Positions 44,676 to 53,602 of a DNA stretch of 64,000 nt are shown piece after piece. The notes below the pieces were generated by a model, which was given only the letters and a program-made list of their open reading frames with translations, was not told the DNA's origin and searched no databases. The stretch spans positions 15,365 through 79,364 of the forward strand of contig NZ_JAJBMO010000019.1 in assembly GCF_020537505.1 (NCBI RefSeq), read 5' to 3'. Position 1 is the first letter of the stretch. Each line of letters opens with the position of its first letter. Source of the stretch: Blautia glucerasea. GTDB taxonomy: Bacteria > Bacillota > Clostridia > Lachnospirales > Lachnospiraceae. The position numbers were made by a program, and so were the translations under genes.

Positions 44676-44777
44676 ATCTTCGCTTTGACCAGCAACACGC
44701 TTCGCGATGTGCAGAAATCATGATCAGTGAACAGTAACAAAACCACTTTTGTATGTGATAATGTACAAAAATCAAAA

Positions 44778-44806
44778 TGGACATCATTGGAAGATTATGC
44801 TATAAT
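44778..44806 (+). promoter_or_regulatory. Strong promoter of pyruvate:ferredoxin oxidoreductase gene
   Basis: TGGACA (44778-44783) and TATAAT (44801-44806) lie exactly 17 bp apart, 75 bp before the ATG. The start of transcription is expected near 44813. Confidence 0.8.
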
Positions 44807-44820
44807 GTCATATGGACTTT

Positions 44821-44837
44821 TAGACACATGGTGTCTA
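44821..44837. promoter_or_regulatory. Palindrome in por leader
   Basis: TAGACAC and GTGTCTA flank ATG, just after the predicted transcription start. It may be an operator or an mRNA-stabilising 5' hairpin. Confidence 0.45.
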
Positions 44838-44880
44838 GAAATATTATTTTCATCATACCTTTAAGGAGGAAAAACAAACT

Positions 44881-47800
44881 ATGGCAAGAAAGATGAAAAC
44901 CATGGATGGTAACCATGCAGCCGCTCATGCATCATACGCTTTTTCTGATGTAGCTGCAATTTACCCGATCACCCCTTCATCTGTTATGGCTGAGGCTACA
45001 GACGAGTGGGCAACCCAGGGAAGAAAGAACATCTTTGGACAGGAAGTACAGGTAACAGAGATGCAGTCTGAGGCTGGTGCTGCTGGTGCAGTACACGGAT
45101 CTCTTGCAGCTGGTGCCCTTACTACTACCTATACAGCATCCCAGGGTCTGTTACTGATGATCCCGAACCTTTACAAGATTGCTGGTGAGCAGCTTCCAGG
45201 CGTATTCAACGTATCTGCCCGTGCACTTGCTTCCCACGCACTTTCCATTTTCGGAGATCATTCCGATGTTATGGCCTGTCGTCAGACTGGTTGTGCAATG
45301 CTGTGTGAGTCTTCCGTACAGGAAGTCATGGACCTTACTCCGGTAGCACATCTTGCAGCAATCAAGGGAAAAGTTCCGTTCATCAACTTCTTTGACGGAT
45401 TCCGTACATCCCACGAGATCCAGAAGATTGAGACATGGGACTATGAAGACCTGAAAGATATGGCAGATATGGACGCTATTCAGGCATTCCGTGATCACGC
45501 ACTGAATCCGAACCATCCATGTCAGAGAGGTTCCGCTCAGAACCCGGATATCTTCTTCCAGGCAAGAGAGGCATGTAACCCATACTACGATGCTCTTCCG
45601 GCAGTCGTACAGGAGTACATGGACAAAGTTAACGCTAAGATCGGTACCGATTACAAGCTGTTCAACTACTATGGAGCAGCAGATGCAGAGCACGTTATCG
45701 TAGCTATGGGTTCTGTAAATGATACGATTGAGGAGACAATCGACTACTTAATGGCAGCCGGCAGAAAAGTTGGTGTTGTTAAAGTTCGTCTTTACAGACC
45801 ATTCTGCGCACAGGCTCTTATTGATGCTATTCCTGAGTCAGTTAAACAGATCACAGTTCTTGACAGAACAAAAGAGCCAGGAGCTCAGGGTGAGCCTCTG
45901 TATCTTGATGTTGTTGCTGCACTTAAGAACAGCAAATTTGACGGCGTTAAGATCTTCTCCGGACGTTACGGACTTGGTTCCAAGGACACAACACCGGCTC
46001 AGATCGTAGCTGTTTATGACAATGCTGAGAAAGAGAAATTTACTCTTGGTATTGTTGATGATGTTACAAACCTTTCCCTTGAGACAGGCGCTCCGCTTGT
46101 AACTACTCCAGAGGGAACAACAAACTGTAAGTTCTGGGGACTTGGTGCTGATGGTACTGTAGGTGCTAACAAGAACTCCATCAAGATCATCGGTGACAAT
46201 ACAGATATGTACGCTCAGGCATACTTTGATTATGACTCCAAGAAGTCCGGTGGTGTTACTATGTCCCACCTTCGTTTTGGTAAGAAACCGATCAAGTCTA
46301 CCTACCTGATCCACAAAGCGAACTTTGTAGCATGTCACAATCCGTCCTATGTGAACAAATATAACATGGTACAGGAGCTGGTTGACGGTGGTACATTCCT
46401 TCTGAACTGTGCATGGGATATGGAAGGCCTTGAGAAACATCTTCCAGGACAGGTTAAGGCATTCATCGCTAACCACGGTATCAAATTCTACACCATCGAC
46501 GGTGTTAAGATCGGTATCGAGACTGGCATGGGACCAACACGTATCAATACAATCCTTCAGTCTGCATTCTTCAAGCTTACCGGAATCATTCCGGAGGAGC
46601 AGGCTATCGAGCTTATGAAGGCTGCTGCGAAAGCAACATACGGACGTAAAGGTGATGATGTTGTTCAGAAGAACTGGGCAGCTATCGATGCTGGTGCTAA
46701 GCAGGTTGTTGAGATTCAGGTTCCGGAGAGCTGGAAAGATGCTGCAGACGAGGGTCTTCATATGACTCACGCTACAGAGGGACGTCAGGAAGTTGTTGAT
46801 TTCGTTAACAACATCCAGGCTAAGGTTAATGCTCAGGAAGGTAATACACTGCCTGTATCTGCATTTAAAGATTATGTTGACGGTACTACACCATCCGGTG
46901 CTGCTGCATACGAGAAACGTGGTATCGCTGTAAATATCCCTGTATGGAATCCGGAGAACTGTATCCAGTGTAACAGATGTGCTTATGTCTGCCCGCACGC
47001 AGTTATCCGTCCGGTAGCTCTTACAGCTGAAGAGGCTGCAAATGCTCCAGAGGGAATCAAGACATTACCAATGACTGGTATGAAAGATGAGTATCAGTTC
47101 ACAATGACTGTATCCGCTCTTGACTGTACAGGATGTGGTTCCTGTGCGAACGTCTGCCCAGGTAAGAAAGGTGCTAAGGCACTTGCCATGGAAAACCTTG
47201 AAGCAAACATGGGAGAGCAGAAATACTTTGATTACGGTGTAACTCTTCCAGTTAAAGAAGACGTTATCGCTAAATTCAAAGAGACAACTGTTAAGGGAAG
47301 CCAGTTCAAACAGCCGCTTCTTGAGTTCTCAGGAGCTTGCGCTGGATGTGGTGAGACACCTTACGCAAAACTGATCACCCAGCTGTTTGGTGACAGAATG
47401 TACATTGCAAACGCTACAGGATGCTCCTCTATCTGGGGTAACTCCTCACCTTCTACACCATATACCGTAAATGCCAAGGGACAGGGTCCTGCATGGGGCA
47501 ACTCCTTATTCGAGGACAACGCTGAGTTCGGTTATGGTATGCTTCTTGCTCAGAAAGCTATCCGTGATGGCCTGAAAGCAAAAGTTGAAGACGTTGTAGC
47601 TAACGGTGACAATGCAGATGTTAAAGCTGCTGGTCAGGAATGGCTGGATACTTTCGCATGCGGTGCTACCAACGGTGCAGCAACAGAGAAACTGGTTGCA
47701 GCTCTTGAGGCTTGTGGATGTGACAAGGCAAAAGACATTCTTACACAGAAAGACTTCCTTGCTAAGAAATCCCAGTGGATCTTCGGTGGTGACGGATGGG

Positions 47801-48423
47801 CTTACGATATCGGATTCGGTGGTGTTGACCATGTTCTCGCAAGCGGACGTGACATCAACGTTATGGTATTCGATACAGAGGTTTACTCCAACACAGGCGG
47901 ACAGTCTTCCAAGTCTACACCTACAGGTGCGATCGCACAGTTCGCAGCTGGCGGTAAAGAGACCAAGAAGAAAGATATGGCTTCTATCGCAATGAGCTAT
48001 GGTTATGTATATGTTGCTCAGATCTCTATGGGAGCTGACTTCAACCAGGCTATCAAGGCAATTGCAGAGGCAGAGGCTTATCCGGGACCATCACTTATCA
48101 TTGCATACGCTCCATGTATCAACCATGGTATCAAGAAAGGTATGTCAAAAGCTCAGACAGAGGAAGAGCTTGCTGTTAAGTGTGGATACTGGCACAACTT
48201 CCGCTTCAATCCAGCTGCTGAGGGAAGCAAGTTCAGTCTTGATTCCAAAGCACCAGATATGACAGATTATCAGGAATTCCTGAACGGTGAGGTTCGTTAC
48301 AATTCCTTACAGCGTCAGAATCCAGAGAAAGCTGCCAGACTGTTTGCTAAGAACCAGTCCGAGGCTAAGGCAAGATACGAGTATCTGCAGAAGCTGATCA
48401 CTCTGTACGGAACAGAGGAATAA
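44881..48423 (+). CDS. nifJ: Pyruvate:ferredoxin (flavodoxin) oxidoreductase
   Basis: This 1180-aa single-chain enzyme oxidises pyruvate to acetyl-CoA and CO2 with ferredoxin as acceptor, using thiamine diphosphate and three Fe-S clusters. Visible are YPITPSSVMAE at the N-terminus, two ferredoxin motifs (CIQCNRCAYVCPHA, CTGCGSCANVCPG) at about 695-760, the GACAGCGETPY cluster site and the TPP-binding GDGWAYDIGFGG. Codons are strongly biased to GCT, GGT and GTT, as expected for an abundant protein. AAGGAGG precedes the ATG. It is monocistronic, with its own promoter and terminator. With PduL it fits pyruvate-to-acetate fermentation. Confidence 0.97.
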   Translation: MARKMKTMDGNHAAAHASYAFSDVAAIYPITPSSVMAEATDEWATQGRKNIFGQEVQVTEMQSEAGAAGAVHGSLAAGALTTTYTASQGLLLMIPNLYKIAGEQLPGVFNVSARALASHALSIFGDHSDVMACRQTGCAMLCESSVQEVMDLTPVAHLAAIKGKVPFINFFDGFRTSHEIQKIETWDYEDLKDMADMDAIQAFRDHALNPNHPCQRGSAQNPDIFFQAREACNPYYDALPAVVQEYMDKVNAKIGTDYKLFNYYGAADAEHVIVAMGSVNDTIEETIDYLMAAGRKVGVVKVRLYRPFCAQALIDAIPESVKQITVLDRTKEPGAQGEPLYLDVVAALKNSKFDGVKIFSGRYGLGSKDTTPAQIVAVYDNAEKEKFTLGIVDDVTNLSLETGAPLVTTPEGTTNCKFWGLGADGTVGANKNSIKIIGDNTDMYAQAYFDYDSKKSGGVTMSHLRFGKKPIKSTYLIHKANFVACHNPSYVNKYNMVQELVDGGTFLLNCAWDMEGLEKHLPGQVKAFIANHGIKFYTIDGVKIGIETGMGPTRINTILQSAFFKLTGIIPEEQAIELMKAAAKATYGRKGDDVVQKNWAAIDAGAKQVVEIQVPESWKDAADEGLHMTHATEGRQEVVDFVNNIQAKVNAQEGNTLPVSAFKDYVDGTTPSGAAAYEKRGIAVNIPVWNPENCIQCNRCAYVCPHAVIRPVALTAEEAANAPEGIKTLPMTGMKDEYQFTMTVSALDCTGCGSCANVCPGKKGAKALAMENLEANMGEQKYFDYGVTLPVKEDVIAKFKETTVKGSQFKQPLLEFSGACAGCGETPYAKLITQLFGDRMYIANATGCSSIWGNSSPSTPYTVNAKGQGPAWGNSLFEDNAEFGYGMLLAQKAIRDGLKAKVEDVVANGDNADVKAAGQEWLDTFACGATNGAATEKLVAALEACGCDKAKDILTQKDFLAKKSQWIFGGDGWAYDIGFGGVDHVLASGRDINVMVFDTEVYSNTGGQSSKSTPTGAIAQFAAGGKETKKKDMASIAMSYGYVYVAQISMGADFNQAIKAIAEAEAYPGPSLIIAYAPCINHGIKKGMSKAQTEEELAVKCGYWHNFRFNPAAEGSKFSLDSKAPDMTDYQEFLNGEVRYNSLQRQNPEKAARLFAKNQSEAKARYEYLQKLITLYGTEE

Positions 48424-48747
48424 GAATTACCCGCGGCAAGTCCGCATTATAAATATATAATATAAACATGTAATGTTTATTATGTCGTAGCGTAAAGTGA
48501 GCCTGCGATACTGCCTAAGAAGGGTGGTATCACAGGCTTTTCTTGTGTGAATTAAATTCTGGGTGGCTACGGTGACTGACGTAGGCACAGCAGATGAAAA
48601 ATTAGACAAGTTAATATGGCGTTTACTTAATTTTCGATGTACCCGATCGGTTCAGTTACTGTCAGAAGTGCTAGTGCAAATAGGAAAGCATTCACGTATA
48701 ATGAAAACAACAAAAAACACGATAATAACAAGAAGGGAGATGCTTTT
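48424..48747. other. Intergenic region after por
   Basis: This 324-bp region contains the por terminator (48499-48544). The rest, up to the AAGGGAG site at 48733-48739, is AT-rich and shows nothing I can assign. Confidence 0.5.
48499..48544 (+). terminator. Terminator after por
   Basis: AGCCTGCGATAC pairs with GGTATCACAGGCT, followed by TTTCTT. Confidence 0.75.
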
Positions 48748-49561
48748 ATGAACAAAAAAATGAGACTGTGGGTGGCTGGAACAGTTGGAGTCTTAATGAC
48801 AGGCCTGATGAGCGTGAATGCTTATGCACTTGAAGAAAAGGATGTTATTGGAACCTGGTATGTAAATGAGCTTTCCATGGGTGGAGACATTTTGTTTCAT
48901 CCAGGAGTAATGGGAATGGAAGTGACCGTGGATATTAAAGAAGGCGGTCAGATGGAAACCATAATGTCTTACAGTGGGGAAGAACCAGAGGTAAATCAAT
49001 TAGAGTGGAAAATAGAAAATGATAAATTTCTGATGACTTATGACGATCAAACGGAAGAGTGTGAGTATACTGATGGCAAAATAACTATAACTGCAGATGG
49101 AACGACAATGATCCTAAGCCGGGAAAAGGAAGAGTATGAGCCATATGTACCAGGTAAACCAGTGGAAAACCCGGCCATGGAGGATTTTAAAGGAGAATGG
49201 ATTTGCACTTTGATGGATGCATTTGGAATGCAGATGCCTGTCAATTCTGAACTGACCGGGTTCGAGATGATGTTGTCTATTCAGGAAGATAAGTCTGAGC
49301 TTATCATAATTGAAAGTGGAGAAGAGAGCAAAGCTGAACTCCATGGAGAAGTGGATGAAAAACTCTGGTATTGAAAGCTGCAGCAGACGATGAGGCTGGA
49401 ACTATGCTTTTCAGTTGTGATACTATGAGGCTCAGTTTATTAGATGATGGAAAACTGTGTTTTGAACCGGAGTCTGATGGCAGTGAAGAAGAAACTTCTG
49501 AAACAGATGGAGAGGACTTCTCCGTAAAGACATATTTTGACAAAATAGATGTTGTAGAATA
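48748..49561 (+). pseudogene. Exported protein gene with single-base frameshift
   Basis: ATG 48748 after AAGGGAG opens a frame with a signal peptide (RLWVAGTVGVLMTGLMSVNA) and a lipocalin/META-like beta-rich region (GTWYVNELSMGG, FKGEWICTLMDAFGMQ). It stops at 49374 after EVDEKLWY. The next frame continues at once as LKAAADDEAGTMLFSCD to 49561. Adding one A to the run of five at 49358-49362 gives EVDEK-TLVLKAAADD and a single protein of about 271 aa. It is either a real frameshift, a phase-variable homopolymer or a sequencing error. The family is not recognised with certainty. Confidence 0.75.
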
Positions 49562-49623
49562 GTGTAAAATACTGCCACACCAGAACTGCATGATTCTGGT
49601 GCGGCAGAAAAGAAAGGAAAGCT

Positions 49624-50412
49624 ATGGGATTATTTGATAAGAAAATCTGTGATATCTGCGGAGAAAAAATAGGTTTACTGGGAAATCGAAAATTAGATGA
49701 CGGAAATCTATGTAAAAACTGTGCCAAAAAATTATCACCATGGTTTGAGGAACGGCGGCACAGTACGGTAGAGGATATAAAACGTCAATTGGAATATCGT
49801 GAAAATAACAAAAAGGCAGTAATGGATTTTTGCATAACCCGTCAGATCAGTACCAGAAATTATACTGTTTTCATTGATGATCATAAGAGAAATTTTACTG
49901 TTGCACGAAAACTGGATGTCAATGAAAATCCGGATATAGTTCCTTTATCCGCTATTGCACAGTGTAGAGTAGAGGTGGATCGACAACAGATTGAGAAAAC
50001 CTATACCAAGGATGGAAAAACGGTAAGCTATCAGCCGCCAATATATGACTATGAGTTTGATTATACCATGCGCATTAAGGTTAACACTCCATGGTTTGAC
50101 GATATGGATTTTCGTCTGAATACTTTTTCCATAAGCAGTGAAAAGAGAGGCGAATTGATGGAAGTGGAGCAGACTGGACATCAGATCATTGCTGCTCTGA
50201 CACAAAATGATGCCGGAATGCAGCCTGGAATGTCTGGAATGAACATGAACACAGGAATGCAGCCTGGAATGAACATGAACACAGGGATACAGCCTGGAAT
50301 GAACATGAACGCCGGAATGCGTCCTGATAGCGGTTCGTGGAGATGCCAGTGTGGTGCAGAGAATGTGGGAAGGTTCTGCGAATATTGTGGTCAGCCAAGA
50401 CCGTTTAAGTAA
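49624..50412 (+). CDS. DUF4428 zinc-ribbon protein with Met/Gly/Asn repeats
   Basis: This 262-aa protein has an N-terminal DUF4428-type zinc ribbon (KKICDICGEKIGLLGNRKL, LCKNCAKK) and a middle domain (about 85-190) resembling bacterial PH-like folds. A low-complexity stretch of GMQPGMNMNT repeats (about 198-230) follows, then a C-terminal zinc ribbon (CQCGAENVGRFCEYCGQ). It has no signal peptide. Two zinc ribbons suggest protein-protein interaction. The ATG at 49624 follows AAAGGAAAG. Function is unknown. Confidence 0.75.
   Translation: MGLFDKKICDICGEKIGLLGNRKLDDGNLCKNCAKKLSPWFEERRHSTVEDIKRQLEYRENNKKAVMDFCITRQISTRNYTVFIDDHKRNFTVARKLDVNENPDIVPLSAIAQCRVEVDRQQIEKTYTKDGKTVSYQPPIYDYEFDYTMRIKVNTPWFDDMDFRLNTFSISSEKRGELMEVEQTGHQIIAALTQNDAGMQPGMSGMNMNTGMQPGMNMNTGIQPGMNMNAGMRPDSGSWRCQCGAENVGRFCEYCGQPRPFK
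50215..50313 (+). repeat. About 30-bp in-frame repeats in DUF4428 gene
   Basis: Three units encode GMQPGM(SG)MNMNT, GMQPGMNMNT and GIQPGMNMNA with near-identical DNA. Confidence 0.8.
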
Positions 50413-50509
50413 TGAAAAACAGAGTGGACATGATTGTTCACTCTGTTCGTGATAATAGGGTTATTGTTCATTCTAAACCAGTGACCAATAATTGGAAAAA
50501 CTCTGAAAA

Positions 50510-50537
50510 TTGACAATTTCTCTAAAAACTATATAAT
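50510..50537 (+). promoter_or_regulatory. Consensus promoter of two-component operon
   Basis: TTGACA (50510-50515) and TATAAT (50532-50537) are perfect hexamers, 16 bp apart. Two GTATAC palindromes (50554-50559 and 50571-50576) follow in the leader. Confidence 0.8.
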
Positions 50538-50553
50538 AAAACAGAGCTTTATA

Positions 50554-50576
50554 GTATACTTGTTATAAAAGTATAC
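50554..50576. promoter_or_regulatory. Paired GTATAC operator-like sites
   Basis: Two GTATAC half-sites, 11 bp apart, lie just downstream of the predicted transcription start and 19 bp before the first gene. They could allow autoregulation by the LuxR-type regulator of this operon. Confidence 0.4.
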
Positions 50577-50594
50577 AATGAGAGAGGAATTTTC

Positions 50595-52262
50595 ATGACA
50601 TATAATAAAAAGAGGATGCTGTCGTATGGAGTAATTCTGATAAGCGTGCTTCTGGCTTATTTCTGCAGGCTGGTAAGACCGAAAAATACTTTTGCAAGAA
50701 ATTTTGCAGACCAGTGCCGCAATTGTATTTACCTGGGGCTGTACTGTGCCTGGGTGATCTATCTGGAAAAGCATGTAGTATATAAAAAAATGCGCAGATG
50801 TCTGACTGCAATTGGTTGTCTGATGGTATTCTGGTTCTTTGTAAGAACAGTGAAATTTCATATTTTTCATGAACCTCTTGGAGAACATATATGTTGGTAT
50901 CTGTATTATATTCCGATGATCATGATCCCTGTCCTGGGTCTGTCTGCAGCGTTGTTTTTTGTTGAAAAAGATGAAGAAAAAACGGTCAGACAAATCATAA
51001 TTCTTTTGACTGTGGCGGCAGTATTGATCATAAGTGTTTTTACAAATGATTTGCATCAGCTGGTGTTTCGGTTTTCCAAACAGCCTCCATTTTCGGATAG
51101 GGATTATAGTTATGGTATTCTTTTTGCAGTGATTCAGGGGTGGATGCTGAGTTGTCTGACAGGAATGGAAATTATTCTGATCAGAAAAAGCAGGATTCCG
51201 GGAAAGAAACAGTTTTGGCTGCCGGTCATTCCAGGAATATTGCTTCTGGGATGGAATGTTGGAAATATATTTCATTTGTCTTTCATCCAAACCCTTGCAG
51301 GGGATATGACAGCAGTGTGTTGTCTTTTAATGGCAGCAATTTATCAGGGCTGTATAGTATGCGGATTGATACAGACAAACAATCGATATTTTGAACTATT
51401 CCAGACTTCAGGAGGGCTGGACGCAGAGATTACAGATGATTGTTTTCAGCGTTATTATCATTCCGGTGATTTTCCCAAGCTTTCTCCTGAAATGCGTACA
51501 ATGATCATTCACAGATCATCTGTGCAGGAACAGGGAATCCGGATCAACCATATTCCCATAAGGGGAGGACATCTGTTTTGGTCAGAAGATATTTCAATAT
51601 TGCTGGATCAATATCAGGATATTCGGGAACAGCAGGAAGAACTGATTGCCAGAAACAGACTGCTGCAGAAAACCTATGAGAAAGAAGCGGAGCGAAGAAA
51701 AACAGAAGAACAGAATCGGCTGTTAAACATGATACAGAATCAGACTGCTGGACAGCTGGAATTGCTGTCGCAGTTGATGGAAGAACTGGAAAGGACGGAA
51801 TCAAAGGAACGATATGATCTGCTTCTCGGTAAAATTGTAGTTATTGGTACATATTTGAAGCGCAGAAAAAATCTGGTATTGACACAATATACATCGGATG
51901 GAAATGTGCTTACCATGGAAGATCTCAGGCAAAGTCTTGCAGAATCCTGTGACAGTTTAAAATTATGCAAGATCCGGGCTGCCTATTATGTGGAAAATGG
52001 AAATGTTCAGCTGAATGCAGATGATATACTAAAATGCTATGATACCTTTGAATGGCTTGCAGAACGGCTATTTGATGTGATGCAGTCTATGTTTTATCGT
52101 GTGTCGCAGATTGAGGATGATCTTCGGATTTCCGTTCATATTGCATCCGAGGCAGATCTGCGCGGCTTAATGTCAGAAAGACCGGAACTTAAAGTGCAGC
52201 AGGAAGATGAAAAAGAATGGTTTGTTAGGTGCAGCATATTCAGAAAGCGAGGCGGCAGATGA
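50595..52262 (+). CDS. Membrane sensor with 7TM region and degenerate histidine-kinase core
   Basis: This 555-aa protein has about seven to eight helices in residues 10-265, like the histidine-kinase N-terminal 7TM region. A short PAS-like linker (about 270-340), a coiled coil (REQQEELIARNRLLQKTYEK) and a kinase-like C-terminal region follow. The expected H-box has no His (NMIQNQTAGQLELL), and I find no N-box Asn or G-box glycines, so it cannot phosphorylate by itself. It overlaps the next kinase gene by 4 nt. It probably senses a signal in the membrane and works with the intact kinase. Confidence 0.75.
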   Translation: MTYNKKRMLSYGVILISVLLAYFCRLVRPKNTFARNFADQCRNCIYLGLYCAWVIYLEKHVVYKKMRRCLTAIGCLMVFWFFVRTVKFHIFHEPLGEHICWYLYYIPMIMIPVLGLSAALFFVEKDEEKTVRQIIILLTVAAVLIISVFTNDLHQLVFRFSKQPPFSDRDYSYGILFAVIQGWMLSCLTGMEIILIRKSRIPGKKQFWLPVIPGILLLGWNVGNIFHLSFIQTLAGDMTAVCCLLMAAIYQGCIVCGLIQTNNRYFELFQTSGGLDAEITDDCFQRYYHSGDFPKLSPEMRTMIIHRSSVQEQGIRINHIPIRGGHLFWSEDISILLDQYQDIREQQEELIARNRLLQKTYEKEAERRKTEEQNRLLNMIQNQTAGQLELLSQLMEELERTESKERYDLLLGKIVVIGTYLKRRKNLVLTQYTSDGNVLTMEDLRQSLAESCDSLKLCKIRAAYYVENGNVQLNADDILKCYDTFEWLAERLFDVMQSMFYRVSQIEDDLRISVHIASEADLRGLMSERPELKVQQEDEKEWFVRCSIFRKRGGR

Positions 52263-53602
52263 ATAGTTTTGTAGAATGCAGCATAGCAATGCAGAATTTT
52301 CTGATGATTCTTCTGGAAATCTGCCTGATTCTGGAACTTATTCTCTTTCTGTTAAGAATCACCTGCTTTTCCGGGAAAAAGAAAGTGATAACGGCAATGA
52401 CTGTTTTTGCGGTTTCTTTTGTTCTTATGGTTTCTTTGATGAATGAGCATAGATATAGTATTGGGGAAAGTGCATATCAGCCAATGCTTCAGGACTATCC
52501 GGCCAGTATTTTAACAGCAGGGATTGTTGTATTGACATTTTATCTTTGTTGGGCAATCTGGAAGGAGAGATACAAATATAATCATTCCTTGTCGTACTGG
52601 TCTGTGAATGAAGCTGTGGATGACGTTCCATGTGGAGTATGCTTTTCGGATTCACTTGGAAGGATTGTTTTGTGTAATACCAAGATGCAGGAATTGTGCA
52701 GAATGATGACGGGGGATTATCTGCAGGATTATGATACATTGCGAAAAGCAATGGACAATGAAAATGTATCAGAAGGGCTTATCAGATTAAGCGACGACAG
52801 TAACGTGTTTTATTTTCCGGATGATTCTGTCTGGATGTTTCAGGAATATCGTCTGCAGGAGCCAGATTGTGCAGGATATCTGCAGACAGTAGCAGTTAAT
52901 GTATCAGAAATTTATTATAATAGTGAAAGGATCAGGGCAAACAATGAAAAGCTGGAAATCCTGAATCATAAGCTGGAGGTAATGTACGAAAAAATCGGTG
53001 ATAAAATCAGAGAGCAGGAAACACTTGCTATGAAAATGCAGGTCCATGACAATTTTGGGCGAAGTCTTCTGTCAATACGCAGAATATTGGAGAGAAAAGA
53101 AAATCAGGACAAAATGGATAAACAATTGTCTGCATTGAAGCATCTGGTATATATTCTTACCGGTTCTGCCGTAGAGAGTATGGAAAAGCTGTATGAGGAT
53201 ACGATTAAACATGCAGAGGAGCTTGGGATTTCGGTTCAGATCAGCGGAAACTTTCCTTTGTATCCATCTTACAGAGTTCTGGCAGACAGAGCAATCCGTG
53301 AATGTGTGACAAACTGTGCCAGACATGCCCACGGCAATGTTGTTTTTGTGAAGATAGACAAATATGCAAATGTATACAACATCCGGATCACCAATGATGG
53401 AGATGCGCCTGAAAAAAATGCGGAAGAAGGCTGTGGTTTGTCTGCACTGAGAAAAGCAGCCGATTCAATGAACTGCATAATGCAAATTTCATTTGTCCCT
53501 GAGTTTTGTCTGATATTGAAGATGCCGCTGACAGAAAGGATGAGATTGGATGGTACGTGTACTGATAGTAGAAGATCAGAAGATCATGCAGAAGTATTTT
53601 GA
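52259..53602 (+). CDS. Sensor histidine kinase (NarL/LytS-like group)
   Basis: This 447-aa protein has about three transmembrane helices (residues 12-100), a PAS-like domain (about 115-210), a coiled coil, an H-box (MKMQVHDNFGRSLL), an N-box (IRECVTNCARHAHG) and a G-box (NAEEGCGLSALRKAAD). It is therefore catalytically complete. ATG 52259 overlaps the upstream stop as ATGA. Its end overlaps the response-regulator start by 53 nt. The three genes are likely translated as one coupled unit. Signal unknown. Confidence 0.85.
   Translation: MNSFVECSIAMQNFLMILLEICLILELILFLLRITCFSGKKKVITAMTVFAVSFVLMVSLMNEHRYSIGESAYQPMLQDYPASILTAGIVVLTFYLCWAIWKERYKYNHSLSYWSVNEAVDDVPCGVCFSDSLGRIVLCNTKMQELCRMMTGDYLQDYDTLRKAMDNENVSEGLIRLSDDSNVFYFPDDSVWMFQEYRLQEPDCAGYLQTVAVNVSEIYYNSERIRANNEKLEILNHKLEVMYEKIGDKIREQETLAMKMQVHDNFGRSLLSIRRILERKENQDKMDKQLSALKHLVYILTGSAVESMEKLYEDTIKHAEELGISVQISGNFPLYPSYRVLADRAIRECVTNCARHAHGNVVFVKIDKYANVYNIRITNDGDAPEKNAEEGCGLSALRKAADSMNCIMQISFVPEFCLILKMPLTERMRLDGTCTDSRRSEDHAEVF

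Larger units (their letters stand above)
44560..44880. other. Intergenic region between rrf2 and por
   Basis: This 321-bp region contains a hairpin at 44574-44604 (GGCTG..CACGA with TCGTG..CAGCC), the rrf2 terminator at 44631-44675, a half copy of the dispersed motif ending GTGAACAGTAAC at 44738, the por promoter, and a leader palindrome. No coding sequence is seen. Confidence 0.65.

Noticed and set aside
45838..46998. 386-codon minus-strand frame inside por
   Set aside because: It is a shadow of the strongly biased por codons; there is no start signal or domain.
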